Origin: Bacteroidota bacterium
GTDB lineage: Bacteria > Bacteroidota > Rhodothermia > Rhodothermales > JAAAOL01
DNA: 21,987 nucleotides
NCBI GenBank assembly: GCA_009908885.1
Contig: JAAAOL010000053.1
Coordinates: 1-21,987 of the forward strand
Direction: 5' to 3'
Shown: piece after piece, positions 1-6,550 of the stretch
Position numbering within the stretch: position 1 is the first letter of the stretch
How the letters are laid out: every line of letters begins with the position of its first letter
Position numbers and translations under genes: made by a program
The notes under the pieces: generated by a model
What the model saw: the letters and a program-made list of their open reading frames with translations, nothing else
Databases searched by the model: none
Told to the model about the DNA's origin: nothing

Positions 1-15
1 CCAACGAAAACGCGT

Positions 16-1068
16 CTATTCAGCATGGGAGGCAGGGGTTGACGTGAGTGCGGAACGGGTGGGAAGGGCGACCGGCGCGTCGGCCTCGATGCTGGCCTGC
101 ATCGCCTCGATGACGGCGAGAGCCTGGAGTCCGGCGCGGCCGTCGGTCTCGGGCGGATGGCGGGTGCGCACCGCCTCGGCGAAGGCACCCATCTGGGCCA
201 CGTAGGAGGCGTAGGGATCGTCGGAGAAGTCGTGCGCCTCGGCGTCGCCAGCATCTGTGCGCGGCGTGAAGGCGACCGTGTGGGGTGTGCTGTCGAGCAG
301 CCCCTCGGTCCCGGCGACGTGGAGGGCAAAACGCACCGGCGTGCAGTAGTTGGACACGATGGTGCCATGCATCCCGCCGTCGAGCGTGAAGGCGGCCGTC
401 ACGCTGTCCACCACCGGCGGCGCGATGGCGACGGAGCGGGCGTGGGCGTAGACGCGGCGCACCGGGCCGAGCAGGTAGTGGACGACGTCGACGCCGTGGA
501 TGCCGAGCTGCATCATCGGCAGGAGCGGCGCCTGGTCGGGCCGCAGCCGCCACGAGTCCGGCGCGAGCCTGAGGCCGCTGTCGAGCGAGAAGTGCACCTC
601 GACGCTGACGACCTCGCCCAGCCGTCCGGAGGCCAGCAGGTCGTGCGCGGCGCGGAAGGCGGGGCCGTAGCGCATGTTGTGGCCTACCATCAGCACCTGC
701 CCGGCGGCCTCGGCGGCGGCCACCATGGCGCGCCCGTCGGCCACTGTATTGGCGATGGGCTTCTCGACGAACACGTCGAGCCCGGCGGCGAGGGCGGCCT
801 CGGTCTGGGCGCGGTGCACGTGGTTGGGCGAGGCGAGGCCGAGGGCGTCCAGGTCGTCGCGCGCCAGCAGCGCCTCGTAGGACGCCGCGACGGCGCACCC
901 GAAGCGCTCGGACGCCGCCAGCGCCTCGGCATCGACGGGATCGAACACGGCGACGACCTCCAGCTCCGGCGTCGCCTCGACGGCGCGCTGGATCGTCTGC
1001 CCGTGCCCGCCCAGCCCGGCGAGGGCCATGCGGATCGGCGCGGTGGTATGGGAGCTAGATGCGGTCAC
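16..1068 (-). CDS. Gfo/Idh/MocA-family NAD(P)-dependent oxidoreductase
   Basis: Predicted cytoplasmic sugar or polyol dehydrogenase of 350 aa, a usual length for the family. Residues 12-125 form a Rossmann domain with the dinucleotide loop GLGGHG (18-23), and the family EKP motif sits at 102-104 with the presumed catalytic-site lysine K103. The C-terminal alpha/beta domain carries QLGIHGVDVVHYLLG (from residue 187), matching the family G-x-H-x-x-D pattern with H191 and D194. Translation starts at GTG 1068; an in-frame ATG at residue 14 lies just before the Rossmann strand and is the alternative. It is the last gene of the minus-strand run, 11 bases after the isomerase-like gene, and this pairing is common in catabolism of modified sugars and inositols. 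The family assignment is secure. The substrate and NAD/NADP preference are unknown. Confidence 0.93.
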   Translation of the reverse strand: MTASSSHTTAPIRMALAGLGGHGQTIQRAVEATPELEVVAVFDPVDAEALAASERFGCAVAASYEALLARDDLDALGLASPNHVHRAQTEAALAAGLDVFVEKPIANTVADGRAMVAAAEAAGQVLMVGHNMRYGPAFRAAHDLLASGRLGEVVSVEVHFSLDSGLRLAPDSWRLRPDQAPLLPMMQLGIHGVDVVHYLLGPVRRVYAHARSVAIAPPVVDSVTAAFTLDGGMHGTIVSNYCTPVRFALHVAGTEGLLDSTPHTVAFTPRTDAGDAEAHDFSDDPYASYVAQMGAFAEAVRTRHPPETDGRAGLQALAVIEAMQASIEADAPVALPTRSALTSTPASHAE

Positions 1069-1079
1069 AAAATCAGCGT

Positions 1080-1913
1080 TCAGGAAGCAGGTTGGGGATG
1101 CGCGCCTGCCTCATCCAGGAGGCGTTGCACGGTCGACAGGCTGCGCCGCGAGGAGGCGGCCAGCGGTTCGCAGTGCGTCTCGATGGTGACGTGCGGCAGG
1201 TCCGTCTCGCGGACGACCCACGACAGGATCTCGTCCCACGGCGTCACGCCCTCGCCCACGGGCAGCCACGGCGCCTCGGGGCGGTCCGGGTAGTAGTCCT
1301 TCACGTGCAGGTTCGCCAGGTGCGGCAGGACGGCCTGGAAGTGGTCGTACGTGGGCCGCGTGCCGCCCCAGTGCAGGTTGGCCGGGTCCCAGTTGAGCTG
1401 CAGGTGCGGATGCCCGATCTCGTCCAGCAGGGCGGCGGACGCTTCGGGCTGGTCGATCCAGAAGTCGGGTTCGTTCTCGATGGCCACGACCATGCCCGCC
1501 GCCGCGGCCTGTTCAGCAGCCTCCTCGAAGGCGCGCAGCACGTGGAGGCGATTGCCCTCGGGCTCGTCCTCGTAGCGCCCGAAGCCGAAGATGATGATGC
1601 GCGGGCATTCGAAGCGGACGGCCCGCTCGATGCTGCGGGGCAACACCTCGTCCAGCTCGCGGCGCACCTCGGCCTGATTGTCGGCGGCGCCCTTGAAGAT
1701 GCCCGGCGAGACGGCGGTCACCTTCGCGCCGCGGCGCACCTCGGCCTCGACGGCGGCGATCTCGCCCTGCGTGAAGCCGGGGAAGCGCTGCGCCCCGCCC
1801 TCCCGCAACTCGAAGCGGTCGATACCCCATGACGTAGCGAGGGCCAGCGCCTCGGTGAGTGTACGCGAGACTTCGTCGGTGACGATGCCGATATGTAGGG
1901 TGCGGTCGGGCAT
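1080..1913 (-). CDS. Sugar phosphate isomerase/epimerase-like TIM barrel (xylose-isomerase-like)
   Basis: A 277-aa single-domain protein of the AP-endonuclease-2/xylose-isomerase-like fold, probably a cytoplasmic, divalent-metal-dependent keto-sugar isomerase or epimerase. Likely metal ligands and active-site residues follow the family order: E146 in AIENE, D176 in LNWDPAN, H203 and D206 in LHVKD, and E245 in TIETH. There is no signal peptide. The start is ATG 1913, and the first beta strand (HIGIVTDEV) begins at residue 7, as expected for a full-length protein. It lies 17 bases after the binding-protein gene and 11 bases before the Gfo/Idh/MocA gene. The two probably act in sequence on the imported sugar, which is inference from context. 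Some relatives act as inosose dehydratases or hydroxypyruvate isomerases, so the exact reaction is open. Confidence 0.9.
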   Translation of the reverse strand: MPDRTLHIGIVTDEVSRTLTEALALATSWGIDRFELREGGAQRFPGFTQGEIAAVEAEVRRGAKVTAVSPGIFKGAADNQAEVRRELDEVLPRSIERAVRFECPRIIIFGFGRYEDEPEGNRLHVLRAFEEAAEQAAAAGMVVAIENEPDFWIDQPEASAALLDEIGHPHLQLNWDPANLHWGGTRPTYDHFQAVLPHLANLHVKDYYPDRPEAPWLPVGEGVTPWDEILSWVVRETDLPHVTIETHCEPLAASSRRSLSTVQRLLDEAGAHPQPAS

Positions 1914-1930
1914 AGGTTGAGGGTCGAGGT

Positions 1931-3355
1931 TCAGCGGGCGGCGACGGTGTCGTCGCGGCGGTTGGGGGCGAGTATGGCGTTCACGTCCCGCTCGGCGCGC
2001 GTCAGCATGTCCTGGGCGTCGATGCCCCCGTAGCAGAAGCGCTCCACATAGGCGCCCAGGATGTCCATCGCGCGGCTGGCGCGGGGAAAGCCGCCGGGCG
2101 AGCGGGCGGGCTGCTCCAGGAAGACGCTCATGTGCGGACTATCGCTGTACTGGGGCAGATCCGCCACACTCTCGCTCGACGGGATGATGCCGCCGATGCC
2201 GGTGTAGCGCGTATAGCCGGGATCGCCTCGCAGAAACTGGGCGAAGCGCCACGCCGCGTCCGGGTTGGGCGAGTCGGCGCTGACGGCAAACATGTAGGTC
2301 CCGCCCGCCGTGAGGGACGTGTCCCGCTTCGGAAACGGCGCCACGCCGAAGTCGAGGTCCGGGTAGTTGTCCTGCAGCCAGCGGATGACGTGGGCCTCGC
2401 GGATAAACATGGCGACGCGCTCCTGCCCGAAGCCCTGCTGGTCGCCTTCCAGCTCCACGGAGTCGATCTTCTTCTCGAACAGCATCGTGCGGTACAGGTC
2501 GAGCGCGGCGCGGCCCGCCTCCGAGTTGAAGGCGGCATAGGTACCTTCCTCGTTGAAGGCGCGCCCGCCTGCCGCGTAGACGAAGGAGACCCACTTCTCC
2601 GCCGTCCCGGCCTTGTAGCCGGACTTGCGCATCGAGAAGCCTGCCCGCGTCGGGTTGCCCTCGGCGTCGCGCACCGTCAGGCGGTCGGCGTAGTCGACGA
2701 GTTCGTCCCAGGTGCGGGGCGGCCGCTCGGGATCGAGCCCGGCTTCGCGAAACATGTCTTTGTTGTAGTAGAGCGCCGACCACACCGCGTCGCTCACCAG
2801 GCCGTAGTGCGTCCCGTCGAAGATGCCGCCGGTGCGCACCATGCTGTTCAGGCTGTTCTCCTCCACCATCTCCACGATGTAGGGCGGCGCAGGGGCCAGC
2901 AGGTCGAGCGCGGCCAGTTCGGCGGCGACGTTCTCGTTCAGGTGGAACAGGTCCGGCGCCTGCCCGCTGGCAAAGCGCAGCCGCAGTTTGATCTCGAAGT
3001 CCTTGAGCGAACTCCCTGGAAACTGCTCGACGATGACATCGATTTCGGGATTCTCTTTCTCGAAAGTCTCCTCGGCCCACTCGTAGTATTCGACCTGCGC
3101 CGTGCTGATCAGCAGCACGAAGACGCGCACCGGAATACGCCCGTCGTCCGTCCGCGCCGGTCGCTCACTCCCGCACCCGCTTACCAGCAGTATGACGGCG
3201 AGCAGAATGAGTGCGAAGTTCGAAGTTGGAGAGTTCGAAGTACAGAAGTTCGAAGTTGATGAGTTCGAAGTGGTCGGCTCGCTCACGCGCCCCTTCTCCC
3301 GCTCTCCCACACTCCCACACCCCCACACTCCCACACGCGCGCCGCGCGCGCCCAT
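1931..3355 (-). CDS. ABC transporter extracellular sugar-binding lipoprotein (SBP family 1), with a repeat-encoded N-terminus
   Basis: Solute-binding protein of a carbohydrate ABC importer, 474 aa from ATG 3355. A hydrophobic stretch FALILLAVILLVSG precedes Cys61, giving lipobox VSGC and a lipid-anchored protein. The mature part is a typical family-1 SBP: EYYEWAEETFEKENPEIDV near its start, APDLFHLNENVAAELAALDLL, and YYNKDMFREAGLDP. ATG 3355 is preferred because GAGGAGG (3364-3370 on the minus strand) lies 8 bases upstream, unusual in this window. Alternatives are ATG 3394, which overlaps the permease stop as TAATG, and GTG 3286. The reading frame is open far upstream, but that part is an antisense shadow of the permease. 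The odd feature is an n-region of over 40 residues, mostly encoded by tandem repeats and containing the pentad TSN(S/F)x four times. The family is certain; the start is not. Confidence 0.88.
   Translation of the reverse strand: MGARGARVGVWGCGSVGEREKGRVSEPTTSNSSTSNFCTSNSPTSNFALILLAVILLVSGCGSERPARTDDGRIPVRVFVLLISTAQVEYYEWAEETFEKENPEIDVIVEQFPGSSLKDFEIKLRLRFASGQAPDLFHLNENVAAELAALDLLAPAPPYIVEMVEENSLNSMVRTGGIFDGTHYGLVSDAVWSALYYNKDMFREAGLDPERPPRTWDELVDYADRLTVRDAEGNPTRAGFSMRKSGYKAGTAEKWVSFVYAAGGRAFNEEGTYAAFNSEAGRAALDLYRTMLFEKKIDSVELEGDQQGFGQERVAMFIREAHVIRWLQDNYPDLDFGVAPFPKRDTSLTAGGTYMFAVSADSPNPDAAWRFAQFLRGDPGYTRYTGIGGIIPSSESVADLPQYSDSPHMSVFLEQPARSPGGFPRASRAMDILGAYVERFCYGGIDAQDMLTRAERDVNAILAPNRRDDTVAAR
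3217..3271. repeat. Tandem repeat, 15-bp period, four copies of AGTTCGAAGT
   Basis: The 10-mer AGTTCGAAGT occurs exactly at 3217, 3232, 3247 and 3262, a strict 15-bp period with variable 5-bp linkers (tggag, acaga, tgatg). The core TTCGAA is palindromic. Because 15 is a multiple of three, the array reads through in frame on the minus strand as TSN(S/F)x repeats in the n-region of the binding lipoprotein. The same 10-mer appears once more at 18357-18366. Confidence 0.9.
3304..3335. repeat. Tandem 8-bp repeat (CTCCCACA)x4, third unit with one mismatch
   Basis: Units are CTCCCACA at 3304-3311 and 3312-3319, CCCCCACA at 3320-3327 and CTCCCACA at 3328-3335. The tract lies between the preferred start codon (3355) and the signal peptide of the binding lipoprotein. 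Eight is not a multiple of three, so a gain or loss of one unit would shift the frame. On the coding strand the tract is G-rich, with runs of GTGTGGGA. It is followed on the plus-strand left side by a pyrimidine block containing CCCTTCTCCC (3291-3300), a word found again at 18419-18428. Confidence 0.85.
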
Positions 3356-3363
3356 CGTCCGAG

Positions 3364-3370
3364 CCTCCTC
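3364..3370 (-). promoter_or_regulatory. Shine-Dalgarno-like GAGGAGG deciding the start of the sugar-binding lipoprotein
   Basis: GAGGAGG on the minus strand lies 8 bases before ATG 3355. No comparable motif precedes the other start codons inspected in this window, in line with the weak use of Shine-Dalgarno sites in Bacteroidota-like genomes. It is the main reason to prefer 3355 over the coupled ATG at 3394. It could be a chance match. Confidence 0.4.
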
Positions 3371-3393
3371 ACGATATGTCTGCGCTCCACACA

Positions 3394-4350
3394 TTATCCC
3401 TTCAACCCCGTCATGGTGACGCCCTGGATGAACTGCCGCTGCATGATCAAGAAAAACAGGATGATGGGCGCGACGGCCACGGTGGCGGCGGCCATCATCT
3501 TGACGTATTCCGGATTGTTGATGTCCGAGAAGCTGAGGATGCCCACTTCGATGGGCTTCAGCACCTCGGTGTTGAGCACGATGAGGGGCCAGAGGAAGTC
3601 GCTCCAGGCCCACATGAAGAGGAAGATGCTGTAGGCCGCCAGCGTCGGGCGGATGAGGGGCAGGATCACGCTCCAGTACGTGCGGAACGGCCCGCACCCG
3701 TCGATGCGGGCGGCGTCGAGCAGGTCGTCAGGGATGTCTTTGATGGTCTGCCGGAACAGGAAGATGCCGAAGGGCTCCATCAGCCCGACGACGACCACGC
3801 CCCAGTACGTGTCCACCCAGCCGAACTGCACCATCATCTCGTAGAGCGTCAGCATCTTGATCTGAAACGGAATCATCATCGTGACGATGATGCCCGCGAA
3901 GATCCAGTTGCGGCCGGGAAACTCCATCTTGGCGAACACATAGCCCGCGAGCGAGCAGAACAAGAGCCCCGGGATCATGCGCAGCACCGTGTAGATGGCG
4001 CTGTTGAGGAAGTAGCGCAGCATGGGCCGCTCGGTGAAGACGGCCTCGTAGTTCTCCCACGTCAGCGGGTCGGGCCAGAGGCTCTCCAGGATGGCGCCCA
4101 GCTGGCGCGGCGTGTCGAAGAAGGCCTCCGCGTCGGCGGGCGTCTTGAGCGAGGTCAGCACCATCCAGATGAGCGGGCCGACCATCGCGAGCGCGCCCAG
4201 GATCAGCACGACGTGCACCAGCACGCGCCCCGGCGACGGCCACCGCCAGCGCGGCGTCGTCCGCTCGGCCGACGCAGAGCGGGCCTCGTCGGCCACCGTC
4301 TTGGCGGCCTCAGCCTGCGGCATCGTCGTGGGAGCTTGGGGTTCGAGCAT
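3394..4350 (-). CDS. Carbohydrate ABC transporter permease, MalG type
   Basis: Inner-membrane permease of 318 aa. A polar cytoplasmic N-terminus (about residues 1-42) precedes the first membrane segment (VLVHVVLILGALAMVGPLIWMVL), followed by about five more. The cytoplasmic EAA loop, which contacts the ATPase, is at 211-234: DAARIDGCGPFRTYWSVILPLIRP. The C-terminus QRQFIQGVTMTGLKG is the usual MalG-subfamily ending. The start is ATG 4350, 24 bases after the PLP-enzyme stop. Its stop overlaps a possible ATG of the binding-lipoprotein frame (TAATG at 3392-3396). It should pair with the MalF-type permease at 5669-6550 to import a sugar or oligosaccharide. No ATP-binding subunit is encoded in the window. 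Confidence 0.95.
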   Translation of the reverse strand: MLEPQAPTTMPQAEAAKTVADEARSASAERTTPRWRWPSPGRVLVHVVLILGALAMVGPLIWMVLTSLKTPADAEAFFDTPRQLGAILESLWPDPLTWENYEAVFTERPMLRYFLNSAIYTVLRMIPGLLFCSLAGYVFAKMEFPGRNWIFAGIIVTMMIPFQIKMLTLYEMMVQFGWVDTYWGVVVVGLMEPFGIFLFRQTIKDIPDDLLDAARIDGCGPFRTYWSVILPLIRPTLAAYSIFLFMWAWSDFLWPLIVLNTEVLKPIEVGILSFSDINNPEYVKMMAAATVAVAPIILFFLIMQRQFIQGVTMTGLKG

Positions 4351-4374
4351 AAAGCGGGTCGGTACTGCGCGGTG

Positions 4375-5646
4375 CTATCGCAATGAGAGGGAGTCGAGGG
4401 CCTGGCGGGTAGCGTCGATGACGCGGTCGCACTCGGCCTCGCTGTTGAACAGGTGGGTCGAGACGCGCACGGCGTCGATGCCGCGCTCGCGCACGATGCG
4501 GCAGCGGAGCCCCTGGTCGGCCAGGAAGCGGTACAGGTCGTCGAACGGGACGCGCTGCGGCTTAAAGGTGGTGATGGACGCCGCGAGCGACGGCAGTTCG
4601 GGCGTCAACATGGTGAGACCGCCCAGCGCGCGCAGGCCGTCCTGCAGGTACGTCGCCAGGTGCCGCCCGCGTGCGGCGATGCGCTCCATGCCGATGCGGT
4701 CCAGGAAGGCCGTCGCCGCCGCCACGCCCACCACGGACGCAGCGTCGCGCGTGCCGGGCTCGAAGCGCCGGGCCGTGGCGCCATAGCCGAACTGGTCGGG
4801 CAACTTCACCGCTCCGTCGCCCGCGTAGGCGCCCGTCTCGGTGGGCCGCACCGCGTCGATCCGGTCCTGGCGCACGTACAGCACGCCCGTACCGTGCGGC
4901 GCGCCCAGCCACTTGTGGCCGCTCGTGGCGTACGAGTCGCAGCCGAGGGCGTGGAGGTCGACCGGAAGCATCCCGGCGGACTGCGCGCCGTCGACGTGGA
5001 ACCAGCAGTCGTGGTCGTGGGCCAGCGCGGCGATCTCGGGCACCGGAAAGCGAATGCCCGTCGGCGCGGTGACGTGGCTCACCTGGATGACGCGCGTGCG
5101 GGGCGTGATGAGGTCTTCGATGCGCTGGAGGTTGCCCTCGGCGCTCGTCGGGTCCGGCTCGAACAGCTTGACCACGAGGCCATGGCTCTTCTGCCGGGCC
5201 AGCCACGGGAAGAAGCCGCCGGGGTGCGCGTGCGCCTCGAAGATGACCTCGTCGCCCCGCCGCAGGTCCAGCCCCATCGCCACGGTCGAGTTGCCCTCAG
5301 TGGCGTTGCGCATGAAGGCGATCTCCTCCAGACGCGCGCCGAAGAAGGCGGCGACGGGCGCGCGGGCGTCCTCCAGGCGGTCGTGGCCCGTTTCCGAGAT
5401 GCGCTGCAGCTCCATCATGGTGCGCTGCACGGCGTCCAGCACCGGGTAGGGCGCCGGGCCGAGGCCGCCCGTGTTGAGGTAGACGCGCTCCTGCGTCACC
5501 GGGTACTGCGCCCGGACGACCTCCCAGAAGTCAGCGTCGGGATCGGGAAGCGGCACCGCGCCCGCCGTCTCCTGCACCAGCGTCCCCAGACTGAGGCCCA
5601 GGGCCGTCTGTCCGAGGCGCCGCAAGAAGTGTCGTCGTCCGCGCAT
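4375..5646 (-). CDS. Tat-signal, class-V-fold PLP-dependent enzyme (aminotransferase / isopenicillin N epimerase-like)
   Basis: A 423-aa fold-type-I PLP enzyme. The PLP-binding region has HVDGAQSAG (217-225) with the pyridine-contacting D219, and SGHKWLGAPHGTG with the Schiff-base lysine K245. NTGGLGPAP (58-66) is the substrate-loop region typical of the isopenicillin N epimerase/EgtE-like branch. The N-terminus GRRHFLRRLGQTALGLSLGTLV matches a twin-arginine signal (RRxFL followed by a moderately hydrophobic stretch, then AGA), so the enzyme is predicted to fold with its cofactor and be exported to the periplasm. It sits between the two permease genes, 22 bases after one and 24 before the other, and splits a pair that is normally adjacent. 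Its reaction could be epimerisation, desulfuration/lyase chemistry or transamination; sequence alone does not decide. Confidence 0.9.
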   Translation of the reverse strand: MRGRRHFLRRLGQTALGLSLGTLVQETAGAVPLPDPDADFWEVVRAQYPVTQERVYLNTGGLGPAPYPVLDAVQRTMMELQRISETGHDRLEDARAPVAAFFGARLEEIAFMRNATEGNSTVAMGLDLRRGDEVIFEAHAHPGGFFPWLARQKSHGLVVKLFEPDPTSAEGNLQRIEDLITPRTRVIQVSHVTAPTGIRFPVPEIAALAHDHDCWFHVDGAQSAGMLPVDLHALGCDSYATSGHKWLGAPHGTGVLYVRQDRIDAVRPTETGAYAGDGAVKLPDQFGYGATARRFEPGTRDAASVVGVAAATAFLDRIGMERIAARGRHLATYLQDGLRALGGLTMLTPELPSLAASITTFKPQRVPFDDLYRFLADQGLRCRIVRERGIDAVRVSTHLFNSEAECDRVIDATRQALDSLSLR

Positions 5647-5668
5647 GGCCGGAGGATTCTTTCGAAAA

Positions 5669-6550
5669 CTAGTCTCTGTCGAGGCGAAGCTGGAAGTACG
5701 TCACCGCGCCCACCAGCACCAGCAGGATGACGGCCGCCGCCGAGGCGTAGCCCATCTCGTCGTACTGGATGCCTTGCTCGTAAATGTGATAGACGATGGT
5801 GCGGGTCGAGTTGAGCGGGCCGCCCTGCGTCATGGCCAGCACGATGGTGAAGACCTGGAACGAGCGGATCACCGCCGTGATGGAGACGAGCACCACGATG
5901 GGCCGCAGCTGCGGCAGCGTGATGTACCAGAAGTCCTGCGTCGGCGAGGCGCCGTCCAGGCTGGAGGCTTCATAGAACTCGGGCGGGATGCCCTGGAGCG
6001 CCGCGGCGAACAGGATGAGGTCGAACCCGAGGTTCTTCCAGATCGTGAGCGCCATGAGCGAGGGCAGCGCCAGGCTCTCGCTCAGCAGCCAGGCCTGCGG
6101 CTCTAGCCCGACGAGCGTCATCAGGAAGTTGATCAGGCCGTTGGAGGCATAGAGCCAGCGCCAGATCATCGACGTCGCCATCAGCGAGGTGACGACGGGG
6201 ATGAAGTAGAGCGTGCGGTAGTACTTGGCCCAGCGGCCCGTCCGCTCCACCATCACGGACAATACCAGCGCCAGAATGACGCCGACCACGACGCACCCGG
6301 CCACGAAGAGCAGCGTGTTCCACAGCGCCGAGAGAAACAGCGGGTCGCGGAACTGCTGGACGTAGTTGCCCAGGCCCACGAACGGGTTCGACCGTTGCAG
6401 CAGCCCGTATTCGAAGAAGCTGATCGCGACGCTCTTCAGAATCGGGTAGTACTGGAAGACGAGGAAGAACAGCAGCGTCGGCAACAGCAGGCCGTACGCG
6501 GACCGCACTTCCCAGTGCTTCCACCGTTCCGGCAGGCTAAGCGTCGGCAT
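5669..6550 (-). CDS. Sugar ABC transporter permease, MalF type
   Basis: Inner-membrane permease of 293 aa with about six membrane segments, the first at roughly 18-36 (AYGLLLPTLLFFLVFQYYP). The EAA loop is at 194-217: EASSLDGASPTQDFWYITLPQLRP, with conserved DGA and LP. MTQGGPLNSTRTIVYHIYEQG (240-260) is the typical MalF/LacF segment before the last helix. ATG 6550 lies inside the end of the upstream glycoside hydrolase gene (14-base overlap), which suggests translational coupling of hydrolase and importer. Together with the MalG-type permease and the binding lipoprotein it makes a carbohydrate importer of the CUT1 kind, by family resemblance. Confidence 0.95.
   Translation of the reverse strand: MPTLSLPERWKHWEVRSAYGLLLPTLLFFLVFQYYPILKSVAISFFEYGLLQRSNPFVGLGNYVQQFRDPLFLSALWNTLLFVAGCVVVGVILALVLSVMVERTGRWAKYYRTLYFIPVVTSLMATSMIWRWLYASNGLINFLMTLVGLEPQAWLLSESLALPSLMALTIWKNLGFDLILFAAALQGIPPEFYEASSLDGASPTQDFWYITLPQLRPIVVLVSITAVIRSFQVFTIVLAMTQGGPLNSTRTIVYHIYEQGIQYDEMGYASAAAVILLVLVGAVTYFQLRLDRD

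Noticed and set aside
3217..3335. Short direct repeats considered as a CRISPR array
   Set aside because: Units of 8 and 15 bp with 0-5 bp linkers, no 25-40 bp spacers and no cas genes; they are simple tandem repeats.
3395..3697. N-terminal extension of the sugar-binding lipoprotein frame
   Set aside because: It overlaps the MalG-type permease and is His/Arg-rich shadow sequence; a lipoprotein signal cannot sit 170 residues in.
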